From positions 1-21,118 of the forward strand of contig DIEY01000046.1 in NCBI GenBank assembly GCA_002418865.1: DNA of 21,118 bases. The letters run 5' to 3'. Origin of the DNA: Bacteroidales bacterium UBA5762. Its GTDB lineage: Bacteria; Bacteroidota; Bacteroidia; Bacteroidales; TTA-H9. Below are positions 6,327 through 14,776 of the stretch, in pieces (positions within the stretch are counted from its first letter, which is position 1; each line of letters begins with the position of its first letter). Under the pieces are notes generated by a model. It was not told the DNA's origin. It ran no database searches and saw nothing but the letters and a program-made list of their open reading frames with translations. Made by a program: the position numbers and the translations under genes.

Positions 6327-7538
6327 TTATTCTTTTCCTTCATTATTTGAATAGAATGAAGATATAAATCCGTATATTCTTTCAGATTGAAATTCCCAAG
6401 TTTTATTTTTTTTTACTGACATTCTTGCTTTTCTTGCCTTCAGAATATAAAAATCTGTTTCGTCACAGATTATGTTCTCAATCATTTTTGCCCATTCGTC
6501 TGTATCAGAAGTTCGAGCGAAATTTATTAGATTGTCATATTCGTTTGGTATTCCGGGTAGTTTATTAGAAAGTACTGGTTTACCACTCGTGATATATTCT
6601 AAAACTTTCGATGGAAATGTGTATTTGGTTGTAAAATCATCAATCAATCGAGGAGAAACGAGTAAATCGGCATTCTTCTGAATTTCTACAATTTTTTCAT
6701 TACTTATTTTTCCATGAAAAAAAATTCTTTCATCATTAGCGACATAACTATTAACAATTTCTTCCTTGTCTCCACTTCCGTAAATATGTAACTGTGCATT
6801 TTCAACTCTAATCTTTGAAAAAGCTTCTAATAGTAATTCAATACCGGACAAGCTATTCAACGTACCTGTATAGACGACATTTTTATTCCTACGTAATTGG
6901 TTAGTGCTTTGTTGCATAGCAACTTCCTCTTCAACATCCTCAAAACCAGCTTCTACAACAATAAATGGAGTATTTGGAGCAAAATCTGCTTGGATATGTT
7001 TTGTCACTGGAATTAATCCATTAAATTTGTTAATTAATCCAATCTCCATTCTATCTTCTATGCGTTGAACAATACTTTTCTTTATACCTTTTATGGGCAA
7101 ATCCGCAACCACACAAAAAGTTTTACATTTAAAAATTTTTCCAGCAATTATTACCGGCAGTGCTACATATGATAATGTGTTATAAACTACTAATGCCTTA
7201 TCTCCTCTGTTTTTTGAACACCATATCAGTAATGTAATAAGATAACCTATGAAAATAGTAATTTGCTTTAAAAATACTACATTTATATAGGGAACATACC
7301 TTATGTTTATACTCCTTCCGATAAAGGATTTTTTACCAGGTATAAATATCTTTCCTTTCACCTTAAACATTTTGTGTGGATATGATGACGTTACTTCTAT
7401 CTCCTTGTTCATAGAATAAAGACCTTTGATAATCCCAAGTTGCATTTTATTTCCAGCTACGGAAGCTGATTCAAATTTTGGTAAATCTACAGAATCTACA
7501 ACTGTGCCTATAAAGTTTATCTTTATATTATTAGCCAT
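6327..7538 (-). CDS. Glycosyltransferase, GT4 family
   Basis: A 403-residue GT-B enzyme. The N-terminal domain contains a hydrophobic pair of segments around residues 86-107 and 120-136 that probably attaches it to the inner membrane. The C-terminal domain carries VYTGTLNSLSGIELLLEAF (222-240), HIYGSGDKEE (251-260), FFHGKISNEKI, and the donor-binding block FPSKVLEYITSGKPV (308-322, E314) typical of GT4 proteins of capsule clusters. The likely role is addition of one sugar to the undecaprenyl-linked repeat unit; donor and linkage are not predictable. It begins 15 bases after the original stop of the decayed glycosyltransferase at 7554. Start choice: MANNIKINFIGTVVDS places the first beta strand correctly. 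Confidence 0.85.
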   Translation of the reverse strand: MANNIKINFIGTVVDSVDLPKFESASVAGNKMQLGIIKGLYSMNKEIEVTSSYPHKMFKVKGKIFIPGKKSFIGRSINIRYVPYINVVFLKQITIFIGYLITLLIWCSKNRGDKALVVYNTLSYVALPVIIAGKIFKCKTFCVVADLPIKGIKKSIVQRIEDRMEIGLINKFNGLIPVTKHIQADFAPNTPFIVVEAGFEDVEEEVAMQQSTNQLRRNKNVVYTGTLNSLSGIELLLEAFSKIRVENAQLHIYGSGDKEEIVNSYVANDERIFFHGKISNEKIVEIQKNADLLVSPRLIDDFTTKYTFPSKVLEYITSGKPVLSNKLPGIPNEYDNLINFARTSDTDEWAKMIENIICDETDFYILKARKARMSVKKNKTWEFQSERIYGFISSFYSNNEGKE

Positions 7539-7553
7539 CTATATCAGCATTAA

Positions 7554-7966
7554 TTACATTCTATCATAAATAGCAACTATTTTATTCATATTTGATGAGC
7601 TATATTTTCTAGTGCATCTTTATACCCATTTACTCCCATTTCCTGCGCTCGGTTTCCATTATTACGCATAAAGTTGATAGCATTTGCAAGTTCTGTTGGA
7701 TTGTTTTTTTTCACAACCAACCCATTTAATCCATGTTTGACAACATCACTTGTTCCTGCTATATCTATAACAATTAGAGGTTCATGACTTGCAAAAGCCT
7801 CAATAACTGGTAAAGAAAAATGTGGTTTTGCAAAAAGTGAAACCAAACAACAACCTTCCTGCAAATATTTAGGTACATCATATATTAATCCAACTTCAAT
7901 AGCATTAGGATGATTTCTCACTTGGTTTATTTTTTGGGGAGTACTACATTCAATAAATATATTTCC
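7554..7966 (-). pseudogene. Decayed glycosyltransferase: C-terminal half only, with frameshift
   Basis: About 125 residues readable from near 7966 match the C-terminal half of a GT4 protein: KPHFSLPVIEAFASHEPLIV, DIAGTSDVVKHGLNGLVVKK, NPTELANAINFM, EMGVNGYKDAL. No N-terminal domain exists; upstream the sequence is the 3' end of wzy in another frame, so the reading frame has no genuine start. Near the other end the frame breaks at the A-run 7608-7605. In the frame read here it ends AHQI-stop at 7586. One frame over it continues YSSSNMNKIVAIYDRM and stops at 7554, which is the normal ending of this family. A single missing A explains this. The remnant is thus both 5'-deleted and frameshifted. 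An assembly error could explain the frameshift but not the missing half. Confidence 0.8.
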
Positions 7967-9167
7967 GACTTGCAAGCATACACAATGCAGGCAATAAGAA
8001 AAACAGATACAACCAATATTCAAAACCGAACATATTTTTTTGAAACCCTAGGATAATGCAGGCAACTACTCCAATTAAATAATACATACGGATAGAATCC
8101 GACAGGTTTTTGTAAGTGGTTTTTATTTGATAATAGAAAAATAAAAATAATGGAATAAAACCCACCAAGCCCAACAGTCCGGCTCGATCCATAAAATAGG
8201 CATGTCCGCCTATGTCTGAACCTTTATTGGTGCCTAATAACGGATGATTTAAAAATGCAGTAAGAGACATATTGTGTAATTCTTGTCGGCCAGCAATTTC
8301 TCCTACCGTCCTTCCGGTTTCCAGCATAGTCCTTGCGTCTTCAATTTTACCATAATAGGCCATTGTTTCAGTTTCAGCTCCAAAAAAATCCAAAACCGAT
8401 ATTAATGTTTGAGTATTTAAAAACAGTAGAGCAATTACACCTAAAAGAACCAAACGTATAATATTTTTTTTCAACGAACTTTCCACAATGATTAAAGACA
8501 TAATGATAGCAAACAATAAAACCACCAATGCTCCCGTCGATTCGGTATAAAACACCATAAGGCCGCCTATCATTACCATCAGTAAAGCAAATATACGAAG
8601 TTTGAATGAGAAATCTTTATTTTTTAACACGTAAATGAAAGGAGGCACAATGAAAGGGAAAGCATGTGGCATGCCGTAAGAAGCAATACCTTTGCGATAC
8701 TGCTCTAGTATATAAGTGTAATCTTCCGTAGCTTGAGCACCAACAATACTCCTTACAATCCCGGGATTATCGATCGCATTTTTAAAAGTAAATATGGAGG
8801 TAAGGATGATAATCAGTATGCCGACAAATGTAATCGCTCTTACATCTTTTATATCATTATTTCTCATATAGATCAAAAAGAGTGAAGCCGGGATAAAATA
8901 AAAAGTAATTTCAGTTAATGTGAAACCCAAAACATACCTCTCATCTCCACTTAAAAAATTGAATATCAGCACTAACGAATAAATCATCAGCCAAATAATA
9001 CTTTTTTCCAAATAAATCTTTGGATATAATAGTGTAATCAGAACAGCCAATATGCCCAAAAAAATCCAACTTCTCATTAGAATTGGGAAATAACCTTGGA
9101 TTAAAGTAAAAGTTAAAACTGTAACGACGAATGCTGCGGCGTACGTAAGTATTTTGTTTTTTCTCAT
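7950..9167 (-). CDS. wzy: O-antigen/capsule polymerase Wzy (O-antigen ligase-like family)
   Basis: A 405-residue integral membrane protein with about ten hydrophobic segments and one large extracytoplasmic loop (about 250-330). The loop bears the family hallmark: R294 in GRQELHNM, HPLLG (308-312), SDIGGHAYFMDRAGLLGLVG (317-336). This pattern defines the Wzy/WaaL (O-antigen ligase) superfamily; location in a repeat-unit operon next to wzx favours polymerase over ligase. Wzy joins repeat units on undecaprenyl diphosphate in the periplasm. The gene starts 2 bases after the nucleotidyltransferase stop. Its last few codons (ASRKYIY) overlap, in another frame, DNA that belongs to the glycosyltransferase remnant, so the natural C-terminus may have been replaced when the upstream part of that gene was lost. 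Confidence 0.85.
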   Translation of the reverse strand: MRKNKILTYAAAFVVTVLTFTLIQGYFPILMRSWIFLGILAVLITLLYPKIYLEKSIIWLMIYSLVLIFNFLSGDERYVLGFTLTEITFYFIPASLFLIYMRNNDIKDVRAITFVGILIIILTSIFTFKNAIDNPGIVRSIVGAQATEDYTYILEQYRKGIASYGMPHAFPFIVPPFIYVLKNKDFSFKLRIFALLMVMIGGLMVFYTESTGALVVLLFAIIMSLIIVESSLKKNIIRLVLLGVIALLFLNTQTLISVLDFFGAETETMAYYGKIEDARTMLETGRTVGEIAGRQELHNMSLTAFLNHPLLGTNKGSDIGGHAYFMDRAGLLGLVGFIPLFLFFYYQIKTTYKNLSDSIRMYYLIGVVACIILGFQKNMFGFEYWLYLFFLLPALCMLASRKYIY

Positions 9168-9169
9168 TT

Positions 9170-10237
9170 TTAATCTTTCATAAACTTTTTAATGTATTCA
9201 TTCCATGTTCCAATATCGTTCCATGAACCTTCGCTAATGGGAAAAACGCCTACTTTACGTCCTTCATTATGTACATTTTCAATAAGTGTTGTAATATGAA
9301 AAAATTCGTTTTCCGGAATTTCTTGTATCAAGTCCGGTTCTAAAATATACATCCCTGTGTTGATTTTAAAAGAAAGTTCCGGCTTTTCCTGTATGGACTT
9401 TAACTGACCACCATCTCCTGTTTCGATAGTGCCGTAAGGAATCGGGAAACTTTTTATGGCTGCCACAATGGTTATTTCATTTTGATGGGTTTTGTGGTAT
9501 TCGTATATGGAAGCATAATCTTCTTCAATCAGGATATCACAGTTGGAAACAAAAAATGTAGAATGAATTTTATCTTTCAAAAGATATAAGCTTCCGGCTG
9601 TACCCAATGGCTTTTCTTCCCGAATGTAAGTGATTTTGTAGAAAGGATTGTTGAGATTGTCAAAGTATTGTTGAATGACTTCTGCTTTATAATTCACCGA
9701 AAGATAAAACTCATTGCATCCGATTTCCACAAACTGATCCATGATATCTTCCACAATGGTCTTCTGATTGACGGGAATAAGCGGTTTGGGCCACACATTG
9801 GTCAATGGCGCTAACCGTGTTCCTCGTCCGCCGGCCATGATTACCACAGGGAGGTTTAATTTTTTATCTTCGGGTAAAGCCGAACGTTTTTCTTCAAAAA
9901 GATCTTCCCAAAAAATGACATCGATTATCTGATTTTGGCTGTCTATGACAGGCATCAATTCATTTCTTCGAATTTGCATTCGTTGTTTTACCTTTTCCAA
10001 ATCATCTTCAGGATGAGCTACCGTAATATCTTGCCTTACTATCTCCGAAATTTTGGTGTTAAGCGGTAAATTCCGGATAATTGCCCGTTGAATATCGCCA
10101 ATACTCAACAAACTAAAAAAGCTGTCGTTCTCATTTAAAACAATGAGCAATTTCCGGTTTATCTCGTCCATTTGCTTTAAGGCATGTTGTAACGAGCAGT
10201 CTTTACGGATGCTTATTTGTTGAAAGGTTGTTTTCAT
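9170..10237 (-). CDS. Sugar-1-phosphate nucleotidyltransferase with N-terminal CBS pair (PtmE-like)
   Basis: A 355-residue two-part protein. Residues 1-115 form a CBS pair (LLSIGDIQRAI near 43-53; MPVIDSQNQIIDVIFWEDL near 95-113). From 129 follows a nucleotidyltransferase: MAGGRGTRLAPLT (134-146), KPLIPV (151-156), GTAGSL (212-217), NCD (232-234, D234 metal ligand), INTGMYIL, and WNDIGTW (339-345, D341 metal ligand). It would activate a hexose or hexosamine-1-phosphate with NTP. The same architecture occurs in PtmE of Campylobacter, which makes a GDP-amino sugar for the legionaminate pathway; here GTP use is only inferred. CBS domains usually sense adenine nucleotides, so allosteric control is possible. 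It lies 4 bases after the LpxD-like acyltransferase gene and 2 bases before wzy. Confidence 0.85.
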   Translation of the reverse strand: MKTTFQQISIRKDCSLQHALKQMDEINRKLLIVLNENDSFFSLLSIGDIQRAIIRNLPLNTKISEIVRQDITVAHPEDDLEKVKQRMQIRRNELMPVIDSQNQIIDVIFWEDLFEEKRSALPEDKKLNLPVVIMAGGRGTRLAPLTNVWPKPLIPVNQKTIVEDIMDQFVEIGCNEFYLSVNYKAEVIQQYFDNLNNPFYKITYIREEKPLGTAGSLYLLKDKIHSTFFVSNCDILIEEDYASIYEYHKTHQNEITIVAAIKSFPIPYGTIETGDGGQLKSIQEKPELSFKINTGMYILEPDLIQEIPENEFFHITTLIENVHNEGRKVGVFPISEGSWNDIGTWNEYIKKFMKD

Positions 10238-10241
10238 GAAT

Positions 10242-11189
10242 TTATTTTTCTAGTTTTCTAGCTGGATTGCCTACCCATGTTTCTCCGGCAGGAACATCTT
10301 TGGTTACAACGGACCCCATACCGATAGTTGCGCCTTTCCCGATAGTTTTTTGTTCCCTTATTACACAACCTGTAAAAATAGTAGCATTATCTTTAATTTT
10401 TACAGAACCGGTAATTTTCACATGAGGAGAAATCCAAACATTTTCTCCAATAACAACGTTGTGTGCAATATAACAGCCCGCATTTATTTTCGTTCCTTTT
10501 CCAATAACTGTATTGGAAAGAGCACCTTTAGCTATTTGACAATTTGCACCTATTTCAACATTTTCACTAATTGTTACTCCTCCCAAATGAGGAAATTTAA
10601 CAAGTACACTGTCCTTATCACGTTCGCATCCTAATCCATCTGTTCCAATAACTGAACCTGCATGAATAATTACCTCGTTTTCGACTGTTACATTGTCGTA
10701 AAGTGTGACATTTGAATGTATGGAAACATCATTTCGAATAATGCACTTCCCAACAGTAGTATTGGCACCTATATAAACATTTTCCCCGATTTGGGCATCG
10801 GGATGAATAATGGCCGAGGGATGTATGCCGGGAATTGGTTTTTCCACAAAAAAATCGTTTCCTACTTTTGCAATGGCTAATTTTGGATTGTCTACCACCA
10901 ATAAAACTTTTCCTTGATTTTTCAAGATTTCGGAGAATACTACTTCTTTGTCCACAATGATCACTTTTGCTCGTGATGTTTCGGCGATTTTTTGCTTATC
11001 CGGTTTGTGCGGATTGACCCAATCCAATGTAAATTCATCGACATGTTCCGGATCTCTCAGATGCCTTACGACGACAGACTCGGGTTCTCCGTAAACAGCT
11101 ATCAGGCTGTTATCCAGAAACGTTATAATATCTTTTAAATCAATATTTTTCTCCACGGTCATAACTCTTTTAATAGATTGGGAATTCAT
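10242..11189 (-). CDS. LpxD-like left-handed beta-helix acyltransferase
   Basis: A 315-residue protein with an N-terminal alpha/beta domain (1-118, with RAKVIIVDKEV and KVLLVVDNPKLAIAK resembling the uridine-binding domain of LpxD). Hexapeptide repeats run from about 121 to the end, starting GIHPSAIIHPDAQIG and closing WVGNPARKLEK. LpxD-like features include HAGSVIGTDGLGCE and IAHNVVIG, the latter carrying the histidine that is catalytic in LpxD. It probably N-acylates an amino sugar nucleotide of the cluster; a lipid A role is unlikely because of the operon. The first 20 bases overlap the end of the upstream GT gene. Met10 (VMTVEK) would begin after that stop codon and is an alternative start. 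Confidence 0.8.
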   Translation of the reverse strand: MNSQSIKRVMTVEKNIDLKDIITFLDNSLIAVYGEPESVVVRHLRDPEHVDEFTLDWVNPHKPDKQKIAETSRAKVIIVDKEVVFSEILKNQGKVLLVVDNPKLAIAKVGNDFFVEKPIPGIHPSAIIHPDAQIGENVYIGANTTVGKCIIRNDVSIHSNVTLYDNVTVENEVIIHAGSVIGTDGLGCERDKDSVLVKFPHLGGVTISENVEIGANCQIAKGALSNTVIGKGTKINAGCYIAHNVVIGENVWISPHVKITGSVKIKDNATIFTGCVIREQKTIGKGATIGMGSVVTKDVPAGETWVGNPARKLEK

Positions 11190-12483
11190 TTAAATCGAAA
11201 AGAAGTTCCTTTGGAATCGGTGTCCCATTGTGATAATGGGCTATCACTGCCTTGTAATCTTCCACAAGTCTTTTTGCGGAAGTTGTATTGTTAAAGGTAC
11301 ATGTTACAAATTCCTTGGCATTTGAAGCAAGCATTTGTGCATAATTTTCATCATTCATCAGTTTTAGCATATTGTTTGCCAAACCTTCTATGTCTCCTAT
11401 TTCGGCTAATAGAACGCACTCTTTTTCCCTATTTAAGTAAGGGGTTCCTGATGTTTTATAAGTAACCACCGGAAGTCCTAATAATATAGGTTCTATTACC
11501 GTTCCGTTTATAATGGCAGTAATGCCGGGAACCACAGCAAATTTTGATTTAAGCACTTGTCTGAACATATCTTCGTGAAGCGGAAAATAATCGTGAAAAA
11601 TAACATTATCATTTAAATTCAGTGCTTCAATTCTTTTTAGAAGAAGCTGTTTATATTTTTTTGGACAATATCCTATCACATTTAGCTTAACTGAAGGTTT
11701 TTCTTTTTTTACCAGAGCCAAAGCGTCCAATGTATCTTCAATTCCTTTATTTTTAACCACACGTGCAGCATAGAAAACAAAATCAAATTCTTTTCTAATA
11801 TTTTTTTCAATTTTTGGCGGATGTTGAATAGGGAAAAACATTTTAAAAAATATTGCTTGATCATTTGCTTGTTGAATAAGATCATGATATAGACGGCCGC
11901 TACAACCGAAATATTTTTCCTTTTGGAAAATTTTCATTTCAATTTCTCTTGCATACGAATTACCCACTCCATATTTGCTCAAATTGGGATTATTTAATAC
12001 TGTTTGTATGGACACATATACAGGATAGTTATTGATATCCAGTGCAGCTATGGAATAGTAAGTATTCTCTATGCCAATCAAATTTATAATGTCAGGTTGA
12101 ATCTGATCTATTGTTCGTTTTATCTGTAATCTGTTTTTTAGGTATTTTGGCGATTTAATAAGACCCAACTTGTTTATCATCCTTGAAAAAATTGTATCAT
12201 CTTCTGATTTGAAGAAATGATAATGAATACCGTTCATTTCAAAGTTAAATCTTTTCCTTTTAATACCTGCATGAGGAGCAATAATATGCAATTCCACTTC
12301 TTCAAATTTTTCAAATTCCTCAATCAAATTATTCACCCAGGGAGCAAAGTCACCATATTCAAATTTTGTTTTTCCCAAGATAGTTCTCAAAAAATTAGAT
12401 ATTCTCATTTTGGAAAGAGGTATGTTATTTCTAATTTCTTGATTCGAGAAGTGGGTAATCCAAGCGACTTTTAATTTTTCCAT
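11170..12483 (-). CDS. Glycosyltransferase, GT-B fold (GT4-like)
   Basis: At 437 residues this is the longest glycosyltransferase of the set. The N-terminal domain begins KVAWITHFSNQEIR; the donor domain contains FYAARVVKNKGIEDTLDAL (237-255), LNVIGYCPKKY (267-277), VIFHDYFP (294-301), and the binding block TVIEPILLGLPVVTYK (328-343) with E331. The first acidic residue of the usual EX7E motif is not evident. ARVVKNKGIE is the typical phosphate-binding loop. It likely adds a sugar to the growing lipid-linked unit in the cytoplasm. The gene directly abuts the start-side neighbour (no gap to the stop of 12484-13425) and overlaps the acyltransferase gene by 20 bases, indicating translational coupling. 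Confidence 0.85.
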   Translation of the reverse strand: MEKLKVAWITHFSNQEIRNNIPLSKMRISNFLRTILGKTKFEYGDFAPWVNNLIEEFEKFEEVELHIIAPHAGIKRKRFNFEMNGIHYHFFKSEDDTIFSRMINKLGLIKSPKYLKNRLQIKRTIDQIQPDIINLIGIENTYYSIAALDINNYPVYVSIQTVLNNPNLSKYGVGNSYAREIEMKIFQKEKYFGCSGRLYHDLIQQANDQAIFFKMFFPIQHPPKIEKNIRKEFDFVFYAARVVKNKGIEDTLDALALVKKEKPSVKLNVIGYCPKKYKQLLLKRIEALNLNDNVIFHDYFPLHEDMFRQVLKSKFAVVPGITAIINGTVIEPILLGLPVVTYKTSGTPYLNREKECVLLAEIGDIEGLANNMLKLMNDENYAQMLASNAKEFVTCTFNNTTSAKRLVEDYKAVIAHYHNGTPIPKELLFDLNEFPIY

Positions 12484-13425
12484 TTAAAATCCAATTATTC
12501 TTTTTACCTTTCTTATTATTTTTCTATATAGTGGCATAAAACCGAATATTTTCCTAATATGGCTGTTAAAATGTAAAATTTCATATTCTCTCTCCACTAT
12601 AACAAATTTTGGTTCCCTTTTAATTTTATAGTCTTCGCTCGCTCCCATTTTATGAACGCTGGTTTCTGATTTTGAATGTGTACCTACAGCTCCGATGTTA
12701 TGAATGAGATTTTTTGAAGGCACTATACTTAAGCCTCCGTTTTTTAGAATAGCATATCCAAGTTGATAGTCCCAAGCATGTGTTTGTAAATTTTCTCTAT
12801 CATGAAATAATTTTTCATATATTTTATTATATAATTTCCCTTGTTCTTCTGTGGCTAAAACATTTACAGCTCCGCCAATTTTAAGAAATTTGGGTAAATC
12901 TTCCATTCTCATATCAAAATGCTTCCAGCATCTTTTCCATGTTGCCCATCCCCACGTGTGTCCATAATGTGAAAAGATATAATCGCTATCATTGAAGAAC
13001 TTGCTTCCTTGATGATGAGATCTGCCACTTATTAGCCATACTCGGGTATCATTTTTATATTTTTCTAGGCAGTGAAAACAATAATCGAAAAAAGATAAAG
13101 AAGGTATGCAATCGTCTTCTAAAATTATTAATTTATCTTCATTTTCAAATGCCCAAGTAATAGCATTAGCTGGTCCCCAGCCGCAACCTAAATTTTTTTC
13201 TTGAAATAAAGTATGTACTTCGCAATCCCAGTCTATGCTATCAATAATTTTTTTAATTTCCTCTCTTGCTTTTTGATCCTCTATATTTCCTTCGCGCGGG
13301 CCATCATTGGCGATATAAAGTTTTTTTATTTTTGCTTGTCTGATTTTTTCAAATACTTGTATAGTGTAATCGGGACGATTAAAAGTAATCAGAAGAACTG
13401 GAGCTTTCGTTATGGAATTCTGCAT
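12484..13425 (-). CDS. GT-A-fold glycosyltransferase (GT2/GNT-I-like)
   Basis: A 313-residue enzyme whose N-terminus APVLLITFNRPDYT (8-21) is the usual first strand of a nucleotide-diphospho-sugar transferase. ANDGPREG (39-46), KNLGCGWGPANAITWAFE (77-94) and the acidic triad LEDDCIP (102-108, D104/D105, metal site) follow. The aromatic block TWGWATWKRCWKHFD (157-171) is the hallmark of a subgroup common in Bacteroidota and cyanobacterial polysaccharide loci. The C-terminal basic stretch RKIIRKVKRIIGF may associate with the membrane. Donor and acceptor are unknown. It is the only GT-A enzyme among the visible transferases, so it probably uses an inverting mechanism. It lies 7 bases after the flippase gene. 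Confidence 0.8.
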   Translation of the reverse strand: MQNSITKAPVLLITFNRPDYTIQVFEKIRQAKIKKLYIANDGPREGNIEDQKAREEIKKIIDSIDWDCEVHTLFQEKNLGCGWGPANAITWAFENEDKLIILEDDCIPSLSFFDYCFHCLEKYKNDTRVWLISGRSHHQGSKFFNDSDYIFSHYGHTWGWATWKRCWKHFDMRMEDLPKFLKIGGAVNVLATEEQGKLYNKIYEKLFHDRENLQTHAWDYQLGYAILKNGGLSIVPSKNLIHNIGAVGTHSKSETSVHKMGASEDYKIKREPKFVIVEREYEILHFNSHIRKIFGFMPLYRKIIRKVKRIIGF

Positions 13426-13432
13426 AATTTCT

Positions 13433-14707
13433 TTATCTTTTTATTGGGTTATTGAAAAATTTTTTATATAAAAAATAGGACAAGATGCCGATTATAAAAA
13501 TTAAAAAATAAGAAATTACCTGACCCCATGCTGCACCATAGAAATTATATTTATCTATCATTATTTTGAACATAACTATGCTTAATATCGCTCCAATCAC
13601 TTCACTGGTCATTGAAAGAAAAGTATAACCTTTTGCTATAAATATGCTTGACATTGATGTATATGCTAAGGTCATAGAAACATTGTTGAGAGCTAATATT
13701 CTTGCATATGTATAAGCATCTGTAAATCTACCGGCTGTTAATATTTTTGTAATAAAAGGGGCAAAAGCTATAAATATTATGATTGGTATTAAATTAAGTA
13801 AATTAATGCCGCCAATAATAGTTATTAATTTCTTTTTATTATTTTTTGCTACTGCTTCAAAGATATCTGGTTGAAAAGTATTACCAATTGATGTTTGAAA
13901 TATAGCTAAATATCCGCTGATACTTATAGCAACATTGTATAAACCTAACTGAACATTATCATTTAAATTGACAAGTAAAGCCCTATCAAAACCCCGTAAA
14001 AAATAACCTGAAGCAGCGGCTAATATTAAAGGCCAACAAAATTTTAATGCATCTATAAATATATTTTTATCTAATATTATCTTTTTAGTAATTTTAGGTA
14101 ATAAATAAATACATAAAATAACCGATGTTACTAGAGAAGCCAGGAGCTTGCCTAAGCCACCGAGCTTGAAACCCACTACGAGTAGGAGAAGCAAACCTGA
14201 TAATAACACAGAATTAATAATAGAAATTTTAAAAAAGCTGCTTGCTTTTTTACCCATTTTTAATTTTAATAAATAAAAATCATAGATGTTATTAAAGATA
14301 ATCGTTGAAAAAGTAATAATAGCATAAGGATATACGGGAAACTCAATATTTTGAATTTTTGCATACAGGTAAAAAACCATAAGTATGAAAACAATTTCGA
14401 AAAGATTGAATATTAATCTTGTAGATACAACTTTAGCGGCCAAATCGTTTCTTTCCTCTTCAGAATTCAATTTAAAATAGTGTTTATTAAAATATTGACC
14501 AAACATTAAGCTAAGTAAAGGTAGTATCAAACTATTAAAAGAAGTAAAAAATCCTGTAAGAGCATAATCATAATAAGACATATTCATAGCTATCAGAGGG
14601 TTGATAGCCAAAGATACTAACCCCTGTATTAAAGATGCAGAGAAATATAAAGATACATTTCTTATCCTGGATAAATTGCTTTTTAATATAGATAGGTATT
14701 TATTCAT
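13433..14707 (-). CDS. wzx: Oligosaccharide flippase Wzx (MATE/MOP superfamily)
   Basis: A 424-residue membrane protein with about twelve hydrophobic segments spread evenly along its length, Lys/Arg-rich ends and no enzyme motif. The N-terminus (LSRIRNVSLYFSASLIQGLVS) and the spacing of helices match polysaccharide transporters of the MOP superfamily. It would move undecaprenyl-diphosphate-linked repeat units from the cytoplasmic to the periplasmic face, where Wzy polymerises them. The gene is among the most AT-rich in the window (one 60-base line has only 8 G/C), as is usual for wzx genes exchanged between strains. It follows the deacetylase gene after 69 bases. Confidence 0.88.
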   Translation of the reverse strand: MNKYLSILKSNLSRIRNVSLYFSASLIQGLVSLAINPLIAMNMSYYDYALTGFFTSFNSLILPLLSLMFGQYFNKHYFKLNSEEERNDLAAKVVSTRLIFNLFEIVFILMVFYLYAKIQNIEFPVYPYAIITFSTIIFNNIYDFYLLKLKMGKKASSFFKISIINSVLLSGLLLLLVVGFKLGGLGKLLASLVTSVILCIYLLPKITKKIILDKNIFIDALKFCWPLILAAASGYFLRGFDRALLVNLNDNVQLGLYNVAISISGYLAIFQTSIGNTFQPDIFEAVAKNNKKKLITIIGGINLLNLIPIIIFIAFAPFITKILTAGRFTDAYTYARILALNNVSMTLAYTSMSSIFIAKGYTFLSMTSEVIGAILSIVMFKIMIDKYNFYGAAWGQVISYFLIFIIGILSYFLYKKFFNNPIKR

Positions 14708-14776
14708 TTATTCCATTTGCCAGAAGAAGTTTGCAAGTCAAACTATCATGGTTTTTCTCAATCTGAATTTATTCTT

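Noticed and set aside
7586..8023. A functional 145-codon glycosyltransferase gene
   Set aside because: The first 20 or so codons are wzy sequence in another frame, the only start is a TTG inside wzy, the donor domain is incomplete, and a frameshift removes the C-terminus.
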